A program made the translations under genes and the position numbers. This document shows positions 1 through 8,385 of a stretch of 60,742 nucleotides of DNA, piece by piece (the first letter of the stretch is position 1; every line of letters begins with the position of its first letter). Source of the stretch: RGIG8306 sp964566025. GTDB lineage: Bacteria > Bacillota > Clostridia > Lachnospirales > Lachnospiraceae. The DNA is taken from assembly GCA_964566025.1 (NCBI GenBank), contig CAZMHF010000008.1:1-60742 (forward strand), in the 5' to 3' direction. The notes beneath the pieces are model-generated. The model worked only from the letters and a program-made list of their open reading frames with translations, did no database searches and was not told the DNA's origin.

Positions 1-16
1 AGTGTGATAAGTCCAG

Positions 17-45
17 TTTTTATGCGGATAACTAGATTTTTATGC
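17..45. repeat. Tandemly spaced direct repeats, possible insertion-sequence end
   Basis: The nine bases TTTTTATGC occur at 17-25 and again at 37-45, exactly 20 bases apart, at the left edge of the window. Short direct repeats at regular spacing are typical of the ends of some transposons such as the IS21 family. No transposase gene is visible because the window starts here, so this is a weak call. The neighbouring gene relic at 109-422 is compatible with a disturbed region. Confidence 0.25.
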
Positions 46-108
46 TATTTTTAGTACAAAAAAATCATATCTATAATTATTCCTTTCCGTTATTTTCGCT
101 AAAAATTA

Positions 109-422
109 TTACTGTGAATAGAAAACATCTATACATTCACCTGTAAATGCATTAATTTGAACTTCTATATATTTATCTAAAAGCTCATCCGCTTCATCAT
201 ATTTATGGTATTTAAAACCGATTTCCCAAATGACATCGTTTTTAAAGGTGTATGTTTAAATGTCGCACTTGCCTTGTTTGCAACGGCTATTTTTTTTTCG
301 TAGACAGAATTGTAAATCAACATAGATATATTTACTACACAAAGAAAAATCACAACTACTCCAACTAATAATTTTCTATTTTTATAAAACGCCTCCTGAC
401 TTTTTACTTTTGTAATTGCGCT
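109..422 (-). pseudogene. Broken gene for a small membrane-anchored protein (PepSY-like tail)
   Basis: Two reading frames on the minus strand together look like one small protein. The upstream part (about 250-422) encodes a basic stretch, one hydrophobic segment (KLLVGVVVIFLCVVNISMLI) and a short outer part. The downstream part (109-250) encodes an acidic tail ending in GECIDVFYSQ and a TAA at 109-111, with the feel of a PepSY-type domain (WEIGFKYHKYDEADELLDKY). The frames are displaced near the A-run at about 235-245, and the upstream part has no ATG, GTG or TTG after its preceding stop. I therefore call it a pseudogene. The family assignment is tentative. The rest of 423-559 holds nothing I can identify. 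Confidence 0.5.
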
Positions 423-559
423 TTAAAAGTCTACTTATTCATATTAGCATTTTTTTCTAAAGTTTCAATAGGTTTTTGTATGTTCAATTTTTCTTTGAGA
501 ATTGCAAATTTAATCGTCCTTTATCGTGCTTTCTTTGCCGCTCTCCTGCAATTTGTTAT

Positions 560-589
560 TTGACTTTCGTCTTTCTTTCTTGTTATAAT
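560..589 (+). promoter_or_regulatory. Promoter for the methyltransferase gene
   Basis: TTGACT at 560-565 and a perfect TATAAT at 584-589 are separated by 18 bases. They lie 26 bases upstream of the start codon at 616, with AAGGAG ahead of the ATG. Confidence 0.75.
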
Positions 590-615
590 CATAGTACTAC
601 AAAAGGAGAGAATCA

Positions 616-1482
616 ATGTTTATTGCAAATTCATGGAACGATTATGAAATCATAGATACTTCTAATGGCGAAAAGTTAGAGCGCTGGGGCGACTTTTTCT
701 TGGTTCGCCCAGACCCTCAAGTTATTTGGACGAGCAACCGCACGCATCCAAAATGGAAAAAGCCGAACGCACATTATCACCGAAGCAATAAGGGCGGAGG
801 CGAATGGGAATTTTTCAATTTGCCGCAACAATGGAGCATTACCTACAAGAATTTAATCTTTCAACTAAAACCATTTAGCTTCAAGCATACGGGGCTTTTC
901 CCTGAGCAAGCGGCCAATTGGGATTGGTTTTCTTCTCTTATTAAAGAAAGCAAGCGAGAGATACGCGTTCTAAATCTATTCGCTTATACTGGTGGTGCGA
1001 CTTTAGCCGCTGCCAAGGCAGGAGCTTCTGTAACACACGTAGACGCTTCAAAAGGAATGGTTGCGTGGGCAAAAGAAAACGCTATGTCTTCTGGATTAGG
1101 TGATGCACCAATTCGCTGGATTGTTGACGATTGCATGAAATTTGTTGAGCGCGAAATTCGACGCGGGAAGTTTTATGATGCCATTATTATGGATCCCCCT
1201 TCTTACGGCAGAGGTACAAACGGCGAAGTGTGGAAAATAGAAGACTGCATTCACCCTCTTGTGAAAGCTTGTTCAAAATTATTAAGTGACAATCCACTCT
1301 TTTTCCTTATCAACTCTTATACGACTGGTTTTGCTCCTAGCGTACTGTCTTATTTATTAGGACTAGAGGTTCAATCAAAATACGGAGGAAGCATTGTTGC
1401 TGATGAAATCGGTTTGCCCGTTACATCAAAGCAATTGCTTTTGCCATGTGGTTCTTCTGGAAGATGGACTTCTGCCAATTAA
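616..1482 (+). CDS. Class I SAM-dependent methyltransferase (RlmI/RlmK-like, rRNA type)
   Basis: Predicted cytoplasmic methyltransferase of 288 residues with a Rossmann fold. The SAM-binding glycine motif (LNLFAYTGGATLAAA) lies at about residues 119-133, the acidic second motif (HVDASKGMV) at 141-149, and the catalytic-loop motif DPPSYGRG at 193-200. The last is typical of the family that includes the 23S rRNA cytosine methyltransferases RlmI and RlmK. There is no N-terminal PUA domain, unlike RlmI, so the substrate cannot be stated with certainty; rRNA is the likely target. The ATG at 616 follows an AAGGAG site and a good promoter. The gene stands alone, converges on the fatty-acid operon and shares a terminator with it. 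Confidence 0.85.
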   Translation: MFIANSWNDYEIIDTSNGEKLERWGDFFLVRPDPQVIWTSNRTHPKWKKPNAHYHRSNKGGGEWEFFNLPQQWSITYKNLIFQLKPFSFKHTGLFPEQAANWDWFSSLIKESKREIRVLNLFAYTGGATLAAAKAGASVTHVDASKGMVAWAKENAMSSGLGDAPIRWIVDDCMKFVEREIRRGKFYDAIIMDPPSYGRGTNGEVWKIEDCIHPLVKACSKLLSDNPLFFLINSYTTGFAPSVLSYLLGLEVQSKYGGSIVADEIGLPVTSKQLLLPCGSSGRWTSAN

Positions 1483-1509
1483 CTCACACTCTATTCCATC
1501 ATAAAAAAG

Positions 1510-1540
1510 GCGTTTCAAAATCAAACCGATTTTGAAACGC
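1510..1540. terminator. Bidirectional terminator between the methyltransferase gene and the fab operon
   Basis: A perfect 13-base-pair stem (GCGTTTCAAAATC pairing with its complement) closes a five-base loop. T-rich sequence follows on the plus strand (TATTTTATTT) and, through the A-run at 1503-1508, on the minus strand. It can stop transcription from both converging units. Confidence 0.9.
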
Positions 1541-1544
1541 TATT

Positions 1545-2036
1545 TTATTTCTCATCTTTTTCTGTCACCTTTAGGCTTTCTTGCAATTTCCGAAACCAAC
1601 GATTCAATTTTTCTAGTGTTTTTCCTAGCACCTGTGTTTCTTCTTCTGACAATCCCTTTAATACATCCTCAACCATTTTTCGATGAAATTTCTTATGATG
1701 CAAATACGCTTTTTCCCCTTTTTCCGTTAACGAAACATAAACAACGCGGCGATCTTCTTCGCTTCGCTCTCTCTTCACATATCCTTTTTTAACAAGACCA
1801 TTCACTGCCGTTGTCAAAGAACCTACCGTAACGGATAAGGCACGCGCAACAGAGGACATATTATTGGCTTTCTCCACCCCAATCTCCTGAATAACGTGCA
1901 TATCGTTATTTGTCATGTCGCGAAATTCTTCTGTAATAATTGCCTGTTGCTCAATATCCATAATCTCCCGAAACAGATTCTCTAATATATCATTGATTGT
2001 TTCATATGTATTGTCCATATCTCTCTTCTCTTTCAT
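1545..2036 (-). CDS. fabT: MarR-family transcriptional regulator, FabT-like
   Basis: Winged-helix DNA-binding regulator of 163 residues. The central part (about 55-105) carries the recognition helix region (SVARALSVTVGSLTTAVNGL) and the wing (KRERSEEDRRVVYVSLTEKG) of MarR proteins. It is the last gene of a complete fatty-acid operon. In streptococci the related FabT controls the same operon but is encoded at its front. A TTTGA-N3-TCAAA palindrome at the fabH promoter (12318-12340) is the likely target. The gene also has its own promoter candidate inside the end of the preceding gene. The start at 2036 has only a weak ribosome site; an in-frame ATG six codons later is an alternative. The FabT name rests on family plus context. 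Confidence 0.8.
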   Translation of the reverse strand: MKEKRDMDNTYETINDILENLFREIMDIEQQAIITEEFRDMTNNDMHVIQEIGVEKANNMSSVARALSVTVGSLTTAVNGLVKKGYVKRERSEEDRRVVYVSLTEKGEKAYLHHKKFHRKMVEDVLKGLSEEETQVLGKTLEKLNRWFRKLQESLKVTEKDEK

Positions 2037-2063
2037 TATGCTTTCATTCTTCTCTCATTTTTG

Positions 2064-2092
2064 ATTATAACAAATTTATTTTTCTCCCACAA
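2064..2092 (-). promoter_or_regulatory. Internal promoter candidate for fabT
   Basis: A perfect TATAAT (2064-2069, minus strand) lies 17 bases from a poor -35 (TTGTGG, 2087-2092) inside the last codons of the upstream gene. The -10 sits within TTTG-N7-CAAA, an imperfect version of the palindrome at the fabH promoter, which hints at autoregulation. Confidence 0.45.
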
Positions 2093-3146
2093 TATCATTT
2101 ATCACATCTTCTACACGTTCTATTGTTTTTGAACGATAGGCATTGCTACCACAAAACAAAAGTGCTTCATCTAGCTTTCCATCAACAGCATTTATCAATG
2201 CCTCTGTAATACAGTACGGTGTCGTAGAGGGATTGCAATGGCCTAGACATGAATAGCACTTCTTTGGCGGCTTTTGTCCACTACTTACTGTTTCTAAAAA
2301 GGTGTTTTTTATTGCTCTTCCTGGCATGCCAACAGGACTTTTTGTAATAACAATATCCGCTTTCTCTGCATTGATATATGTATTTTTATAATTAAGCGGT
2401 GCATCACATTCCTTCGTTGTTACAAAACGTGTGCCAACTTGAACACCATCTGCCCCCAATTCCATTATGCGCTTAAAATCCGCATTGGTATAAATTCCAC
2501 CGCCGACAACAATCGGAATACCCTTCTGATATGTTTCTTCATACTCTTTTACAAGATGAATAATTCGGCGAATCTCATCATCATACTTACTTTCATTAGA
2601 TGTATATTCCTCTATCTGCTCTGGCGAAAAACCAAGATGTCCACCCGCTAAAGGGCCTTCTATCACAACCAAATCTGGAATCCGTCGGTATTTTCGATCC
2701 CACATTTTCAAAATCACCATTGCTGATTTTACACTTGATACAATTGGCGCAATTTTTGTTGCCGAATCCTTGACAAGCTCTGGCAAATTTATAGGAAGTC
2801 CTGCACCAGAAATAATCAAATCCGCTCCTGCTTTTACGGCTTCCTTTACATATAGCGCATATTGCTTTGTTGCTACCATAATATTAAATCCGATAATGCC
2901 ATTTGGTGCAATTTCTCTCGCCTTTTTCAATTCTTCCTGCATAGCTTTCAAATTGCTTACTAATGGTTCTTTTTGAAAATCACTATCGCGATACCCTATT
3001 TGTGCCGCTGAAATAATACCTACTCCGCCCGCTTTTGCGACACTGCCAGCCAAGGAGGATAGGCTAATTCCTACGCCCATACCCCCTTGTATAATAGGAT
3101 ATTTTGCTACTAAATCCCCGATTGTCAATGGTTTTATTTGAAACAT
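2076..3146 (-). CDS. FMN-dependent nitronate monooxygenase / FabK-like paralogue
   Basis: TIM-barrel flavoprotein of 356 residues in the nitronate monooxygenase / enoyl-ACP reductase II superfamily. The N-terminal PIIQGGMGVG motif, the IEGPLAGGHLGF loop with its histidine, and the GGGIYTNADF and GADGVQVGTRF phosphate-binding segments are all present. Unlike the 308-residue fabK upstream, it has a cysteine-rich C-terminal extension (CYSCLGHCNP...YCITEAL). It starts with the last base of the accDA stop codon (TAATG), so it is translationally coupled to the operon. It may be a second enoyl reductase or a detoxifying nitronate oxidase; sequence alone does not decide. Confidence 0.75.
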   Translation of the reverse strand: MFQIKPLTIGDLVAKYPIIQGGMGVGISLSSLAGSVAKAGGVGIISAAQIGYRDSDFQKEPLVSNLKAMQEELKKAREIAPNGIIGFNIMVATKQYALYVKEAVKAGADLIISGAGLPINLPELVKDSATKIAPIVSSVKSAMVILKMWDRKYRRIPDLVVIEGPLAGGHLGFSPEQIEEYTSNESKYDDEIRRIIHLVKEYEETYQKGIPIVVGGGIYTNADFKRIMELGADGVQVGTRFVTTKECDAPLNYKNTYINAEKADIVITKSPVGMPGRAIKNTFLETVSSGQKPPKKCYSCLGHCNPSTTPYCITEALINAVDGKLDEALLFCGSNAYRSKTIERVEDVINDIVGEK

Positions 3147-4843
3147 TACATTCTCCTAAAGCGTTCATATCTTTGTGATTGAATATCTTCTTTTGTCATT
3201 CCATGATATTTTTGCAAAAAGCCCGATAGCTTTTTTTCGATTTGTTTCGAAATTTCTTTTATCGTAATAAGACTTGCTGGTTCTTTTTCGGAAATGATTT
3301 CTTCGATTAATTTCATTTCGTACAAATCCTCCGCTGTTATTTTCATGTGCTTTGCTGCCGTTGATGCTTTTTTGCTATCTTTCCATAAAATCGTTGCAAA
3401 GCCTTCTGGAGATAAAATTGAATAAATCGCATTTTCTAGCATCCACACTTCATTCGCCACCGCCATGGCAAGTGCACCACCACTTCCACCTTCGCCAATA
3501 ACAATGGATACAACTGGCACTGTCAGATTTGCCATCTCAAATAAATTGCGTGCAATCGCCTCGCCTTGCCCTCTCTCCTCTGCTTCCATTCCACAAAATG
3601 CACCTGGTGTATCCACAAAACAAATTATTGGTCGGTTAAACTTTTCTGCTTGCTTCATAAGTCGAAGTGCTTTTCGATAACCTTCTGGGGATGGCATTCC
3701 AAAATTGCGTTTAATATTTTCTTTCGTTGTTTTTCCTTTTTGTTGGGCGATTACGGTCACTGTTTCACCATGAAAATTAGCAATTCCACCGACAATCGCC
3801 CCATCGTCACCAAAATAGCGATCACCATGAAATTCGATAAACTCATCAAATAGGACATTGATATAGTCTTTCGCAGTTGGTCTTTTTGCATCTCTTGATA
3901 GTTGAACAATTTCCCATGGCGTTTTTGTCGCGGCAACTCTTTGTTTTCTCAATGAGTTGTCTCCCTTACATAGCGCTTCATTGTTCACCTTCTTTTTTTG
4001 TGCATGCATTCTTAGGATTTGTCCTAGCACTTCCTTTTGCTCACTTCGTGGCACAATTTTATCAACAAATCCATGCTCCAGCAAAAACTCAGCCTTTTGA
4101 AAATTCTCTGGGAGCTTTTGACCAATTGTTTGCGAAATCACTCTAGGGCCTGCAAAACCAATCAATGCACCAGGCTCCGCTATAATAATATCTCCTAACA
4201 TAGCAAAGCTTGCCGTCACACCCCCAGTTGTTGGATCTGTTAGTACACTAATAAATAGCTCTCCCGCTTCATGATGCTTTTGAAGTGCTGCTGAGGTTTT
4301 TGCCATCTGCATAAGAGAAACAATTCCCTCTTGCATTCTTGCACCACCAGAACATGCATAAATAATCACAGGCATTTTATCAGCCGTTGCTTTCTCTACC
4401 ATTTGTGTAATTTTCTCGCCAACAATACGCCCCATGCTACCCATCAAAAATCGCGCATCACAAACACCAATTGCCACTGCTTGATTTTCAATGCTTCCTT
4501 TTCCCGTTATAATGGATTCATTCAGGTTTGTTTTTTCTTTAATCGCGTCCACCTTTTTCTCATATCCTGGAAAATTCAACGGATTAGAAAATGGCATGTC
4601 TGCGTTCCACTCTTCAAAACTTCCTTCATCCACAATCATTTCGACTCTTCGATACGCATGCATACGAAAATAGCCTTCACATTTCGGGCAAATATAATAA
4701 TTGCTAATTACATCTTCCACAAGAATTGGATTGCGACATTTGTTGCATTTTCTCCAAAGACCTTGTGGTATATTCGGGTCTTCATTTCCTGTTTGCTCTG
4801 CTTCTTCTTGGATATACGTTTTTTTGAATCGATTTCTTAGCAT
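3146..4843 (-). CDS. accDA: Fused acetyl-CoA carboxylase carboxyltransferase, beta plus alpha
   Basis: Single 565-residue protein joining both carboxyltransferase subunits, which move the carboxyl group from biotin to acetyl-CoA to form malonyl-CoA. Residues 1-290 are AccD-like with a four-cysteine zinc ribbon (C33, C36, C52, C55) and the crotonase-fold motif SGGARMQEG at about 165-173. A basic linker at about 283-303 leads into AccA, which starts near residue 308 (TPWEIVQLSRDAKRPTAKDY) and carries DTPGAFCGMEAEERGQGEAI at 411-430 and GEGGSGGALA at 450-459. Separate subunits together are usually nearer 600 residues, so the joint is compact. No stop codon or internal restart is needed. It lies 12 bases after accC with GGAG before the ATG. 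Confidence 0.92.
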   Translation of the reverse strand: MLRNRFKKTYIQEEAEQTGNEDPNIPQGLWRKCNKCRNPILVEDVISNYYICPKCEGYFRMHAYRRVEMIVDEGSFEEWNADMPFSNPLNFPGYEKKVDAIKEKTNLNESIITGKGSIENQAVAIGVCDARFLMGSMGRIVGEKITQMVEKATADKMPVIIYACSGGARMQEGIVSLMQMAKTSAALQKHHEAGELFISVLTDPTTGGVTASFAMLGDIIIAEPGALIGFAGPRVISQTIGQKLPENFQKAEFLLEHGFVDKIVPRSEQKEVLGQILRMHAQKKKVNNEALCKGDNSLRKQRVAATKTPWEIVQLSRDAKRPTAKDYINVLFDEFIEFHGDRYFGDDGAIVGGIANFHGETVTVIAQQKGKTTKENIKRNFGMPSPEGYRKALRLMKQAEKFNRPIICFVDTPGAFCGMEAEERGQGEAIARNLFEMANLTVPVVSIVIGEGGSGGALAMAVANEVWMLENAIYSILSPEGFATILWKDSKKASTAAKHMKITAEDLYEMKLIEEIISEKEPASLITIKEISKQIEKKLSGFLQKYHGMTKEDIQSQRYERFRRM

Positions 4844-4855
4844 CTTCTAACTCCT

Positions 4856-6208
4856 TTATTTGCAATACTCTGGGAAATACGTCGGAATAAAATGCGTATC
4901 AATTTCGCCACTTTGAAAAGCCGCATGATTTAGGATCTCAAATTGGAATTCCAAATTTGTATCAATTCCTTCGATTAGTAACTCACCAATGGCACTACGC
5001 ATTTTCTCAATTGCTTCTTTTCGATCTTTTCCGTGAACAATAATTTTCATAAGCATGGAATCATAATTCGAAGGGACTTTATAGTCGGCATAAATATGTG
5101 TATCCACACGCACGCCATTGCCTCCTGGTGTATGCAGCTGCGTAATTAAACCTGGGCATGGTCTGAAATTTTTCGAAGGATTTTCCGCATTAATACGGCA
5201 CTCTATCGCATGCCCTTTTAACACAACATCCTCTTGCAAAACACCTAGCGTTTCTCCGCTCGCCACTTTAATCTGCTCTTTTACAAGGTCAATTCCGCTT
5301 GTCATTTCTGTTACGGGATGTTCTACCTGAATACGTGTATTCATTTCCATAAAATAAAAATTCTTATTCTTATCCAGCAAAAATTCGATTGTTCCCGCGT
5401 TTTGATAGCCCACCGCCTTTGCCGCACGAATTGCTACTTCTCCCATTTTTTTGCGTAGCGATTCTGAAATTGCTATGGACGGCGATTCCTCTAGCACTTT
5501 TTGATGACGTCTTTGAATCGAGCAATCTCTCTCTCCTAAATGCACGACATTGCCAAATTGATCACCAATAATTTGAAACTCAATATGTCTTGGATTTTCA
5601 ATATAACGCTCCAAATACATCGTATCATCCGAAAAGCCGTTCATCGCTTCTCTCTGCGCATTTTGAAAATTAGCTAAAAAATCTTCTTCGCTATAGGAAA
5701 CTCGCATACCCTTACCGCCGCCACCATATGCCGCCTTAATCATAATCGGAAAACCTATTTCTTTTGCTAAAGCCAACGCCTTGTCTTCGTTTTTTACCGC
5801 CTCTTTACTGCCTGGCACAACTGGAACGCCTGCTTTAATCATTGTTTTTCTTGCTTGCGCCTTATCTCCCATTTTACTGATAATCTCGGCACTTGGCCCA
5901 ATAAATGCGATATTGCAACGCTCGCATAGCTTTGCAAACTTTGCATTTTCTGATAAAAATCCGAACCCAGGATGAATCGCCTGCGCCTTCGTTGCGACTG
6001 TTGCCGATATAATTCTTTCCATATTTAAATAGCTTTGAGCGGATGGCGCTGGCCCTATACAAATCGCTTCATCTGCCAAAAACACATGCAAGCTATCCTT
6101 GTCAGCCTCAGAGTACACTGCAACCGTCTTAATGCCTAGCTCCCTACAAGCACGAATAATGCGTATAGCAATTTCACCGCGATTTGCCACTAAAATTTTT
6201 TTGAACAT
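4856..6208 (-). CDS. accC: Biotin carboxylase subunit of acetyl-CoA carboxylase
   Basis: ATP-grasp enzyme of 450 residues that carboxylates biotin on AccB using bicarbonate and ATP. The N-terminal domain starts FKKILVANRGEIAIRIIRAC. The ATP-binding glycine loop is YGGGGKGM (161-168), and the catalytic segment MNTRIQVEHPVTE lies at about 289-301. Length is normal for the family. It follows fabZ closely within the operon and precedes accDA, giving the order accB-fabZ-accC-accDA. The GGAG ahead of the start lies inside the end of fabZ at a rather long distance, so translation may depend on coupling. Confidence 0.95.
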   Translation of the reverse strand: MFKKILVANRGEIAIRIIRACRELGIKTVAVYSEADKDSLHVFLADEAICIGPAPSAQSYLNMERIISATVATKAQAIHPGFGFLSENAKFAKLCERCNIAFIGPSAEIISKMGDKAQARKTMIKAGVPVVPGSKEAVKNEDKALALAKEIGFPIMIKAAYGGGGKGMRVSYSEEDFLANFQNAQREAMNGFSDDTMYLERYIENPRHIEFQIIGDQFGNVVHLGERDCSIQRRHQKVLEESPSIAISESLRKKMGEVAIRAAKAVGYQNAGTIEFLLDKNKNFYFMEMNTRIQVEHPVTEMTSGIDLVKEQIKVASGETLGVLQEDVVLKGHAIECRINAENPSKNFRPCPGLITQLHTPGGNGVRVDTHIYADYKVPSNYDSMLMKIIVHGKDRKEAIEKMRSAIGELLIEGIDTNLEFQFEILNHAAFQSGEIDTHFIPTYFPEYCK

Positions 6209-6216
6209 GGTATTTT

Positions 6217-6648
6217 CTAAGCTCCAATCATAAATGTTAATTCTGCCATCACAACCACTTTTCCCTCAGCATTTGTTGCAATTGCCTTTCCGATTCCAAC
6301 TGGCCCTTTTTGCTTAATGATTTCACACGTTAGCGTTAAGCGGTCGCCTGGCACTACTTTCCCTTTGAATTTCGCATTGTTAATCGCCCCAAAATAAGCG
6401 ATCTTTCCCTTATATTTTTCTTCACTTAATATAATTACCGCTCCCACTTGTGCCAATGCTTCGATAATTAACACACCTGGCGTAACTGGTTCTGCTGGAA
6501 AGTGCCCTGCAAAATACGGCTCATTGTAAGTAATGGATTTATATCCAACTGCACGTACCCCCGCCTCTAACTCTTCAATATAGTCAACCAAAAGAAAGGG
6601 ATGACGATGAGGAATGATTTTTTCTATTTCTTTAATACCTAATCTCAT
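6217..6648 (-). CDS. fabZ: 3-hydroxyacyl-ACP dehydratase FabZ
   Basis: Hot-dog-fold dehydratase of 143 residues that removes water from 3-hydroxyacyl-ACP in each elongation cycle. The family signature HRHPFLLVD is at 14-22. The catalytic histidine lies in GHFP (H49), and the glutamate in PGVLIIEALAQ is E63. Length is typical. AAGGAG precedes the ATG. It lies between accB and accC, as in the streptococcal fab operon. Confidence 0.94.
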   Translation of the reverse strand: MRLGIKEIEKIIPHRHPFLLVDYIEELEAGVRAVGYKSITYNEPYFAGHFPAEPVTPGVLIIEALAQVGAVIILSEEKYKGKIAYFGAINNAKFKGKVVPGDRLTLTCEIIKQKGPVGIGKAIATNAEGKVVVMAELTFMIGA

Positions 6649-6657
6649 AATTTCTCC

Positions 6658-7107
6658 TTACTTTATGCGAAATAGCACTTGTCCATATTCGACAGTTTCT
6701 TCATTGTTTATTAAGATTTCTTCAACGGTTCCATCAAACTCACTTTCAATCTCATTCATCAATTTCATAGCTTCCACAATGCCAAGCACTTGTCCCTTTT
6801 TGACGGTATCTCCAAGCTTGACAAATGGCTCCGCCTCTGGTGATGATGCACTATAAAAGACACCAACGAGCGGGGAGTGAATTTCTTTTCCTTCGCTTTT
6901 CGTTTCCGTAGACGCCACAGCGGTTGAAGCAGTCGTTACTTCTCCCATGATTGTATTTTGAACTTCTCCACTTACACCCGTCGTTACATATTGAATCGCT
7001 GCTTCTTTTTTGATTTTGATTTTTACTTCTTCATTTTGATATACAAAACTTGTAATTCCCTCTTTGGAAACCGCCTTGATTAAGGTCACTACTTCATCTA
7101 TTTTCAT
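6658..7107 (-). CDS. accB: Biotin carboxyl carrier protein of acetyl-CoA carboxylase
   Basis: Carrier protein of 149 residues. The N-terminal part (about 1-40) is charged, residues 45-75 are a Thr/Ala/Glu-rich flexible linker, and the C-terminal biotinyl domain (about 76-149) carries the EAMKLMNEIE motif with the biotin-accepting lysine at K115. It shuttles carboxylated biotin between AccC and the AccDA fusion. The start is one base after the fabF stop (TAA-T-ATG), so the two are tightly coupled. Confidence 0.94.
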   Translation of the reverse strand: MKIDEVVTLIKAVSKEGITSFVYQNEEVKIKIKKEAAIQYVTTGVSGEVQNTIMGEVTTASTAVASTETKSEGKEIHSPLVGVFYSASSPEAEPFVKLGDTVKKGQVLGIVEAMKLMNEIESEFDGTVEEILINNEETVEYGQVLFRIK

Positions 7108-7108
7108 A

Positions 7109-8353
7109 TTACACCTCTTCCTTAAATCGTTTTACTAATAATGTTGCATTATGTCCTCCAAAACCAAGCGAATTACTAATGGCGCAACGGACAGGCTTGC
7201 TAACACCTTCTCCTTTTGTATAATCAAGATCACATTCTGGATCATTTTTCTCAAGACCAACTGTCGCATGAACATATCCCTCTTCAATGGCCTTAACACA
7301 AGTGATAAATTCCACACCACCTGCTGCACCGAGCAAATGCCCGATCATTGATTTTGTGGAGTTAATGCTTACGTTATAGGCATGTTCGCCAAACGCTTTT
7401 TTAATTGCCTTTGTTTCAAACAAATCATTATGGTGAGTGCTTGTCCCATGTGCATTAATATAATCCACTTCTTCTGGCGCAATATTTGCATCTAACATAG
7501 CCATTTCCATCGCTTTTGCCGCTCCACCCCCATCTTCTGCTGGAGATGTGATGTGATAGGCATCATCCGTTGCGCCATATCCTGCAATTTCCGCATAAAT
7601 CCTTGCGCCTCTTTTTGTAGCATGTTCTAAGGATTCTAATACAACAATACCTGCACCTTCTCCCATAACGAACCCATTTCGTTCCTGATCAAAGGGGATT
7701 GAAGCCCTACGTGGATCCTTTGATGTGCTTAATGCGGTTAAGGCGCTAAAGCCCGCCATCGCAATCGGCGTAATACTCGCTTCTGTTCCGCCTGCAATCA
7801 TAACATCTGCATCACCATATTGAATGGTTCGAAATGCCTCTCCAATACTATGTGTTCCTGTCGCACAGGCGGTTACAACATTGATACATTTTCCCTTAAG
7901 TCCAAATTGAATGGCTACATTGCCAGCCGCCATATTTCCAATCATCATAGGAACTAATAATGGATTAACTCGACTTGGCCCTCTCTCTAGCAATTTTTTA
8001 TGTTCTCTCTCCATCGCCTGCAAGCTTCCAATACCCGAACCCACGCTACAGCCAACACGAAATGCTTCTTCCTGTGTCATATCCAATTTTGCATCTTCTA
8101 TCGCCTCTTTTGTTGCGGCGATAGCATATTGGCAAAATTGCTCCATACGCTTTCCTGCTTTTGCATCCATATAGTCACTCGGATTAAAATCCTTTACTTG
8201 CGCTGCCAATGTTGCCTTATAACCTTCTGTATCGAAGTACGTCACTTCCCCAATCCCAACCGTTTTATTTTTTAGTCCCGACCAAAAACTCTCCACGCTA
8301 TTTCCAATTGGTGTAATTGCTCCAAGCCCCGTTATCACAACTCTTCTATTCAT
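7109..8353 (-). CDS. fabF: 3-oxoacyl-ACP synthase II FabF
   Basis: Condensing enzyme of 414 residues that elongates acyl-ACP with malonyl-ACP. The thiolase-fold active site is complete: nucleophile C163 in TACATGTHSIGEA, H302 in NAHGTST and H339 in SMIGHLLGAAGG, with the conserved lysine (K334) just before. Length and N-terminus (MNRRVVITGLGAITPIG) are standard. It lies between fabG and accB in the operon. Confidence 0.95.
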   Translation of the reverse strand: MNRRVVITGLGAITPIGNSVESFWSGLKNKTVGIGEVTYFDTEGYKATLAAQVKDFNPSDYMDAKAGKRMEQFCQYAIAATKEAIEDAKLDMTQEEAFRVGCSVGSGIGSLQAMEREHKKLLERGPSRVNPLLVPMMIGNMAAGNVAIQFGLKGKCINVVTACATGTHSIGEAFRTIQYGDADVMIAGGTEASITPIAMAGFSALTALSTSKDPRRASIPFDQERNGFVMGEGAGIVVLESLEHATKRGARIYAEIAGYGATDDAYHITSPAEDGGGAAKAMEMAMLDANIAPEEVDYINAHGTSTHHNDLFETKAIKKAFGEHAYNVSINSTKSMIGHLLGAAGGVEFITCVKAIEEGYVHATVGLEKNDPECDLDYTKGEGVSKPVRCAISNSLGFGGHNATLLVKRFKEEV

Positions 8354-8385
8354 TAAATTACGTCTCCTTATATATGATTTCCTAC

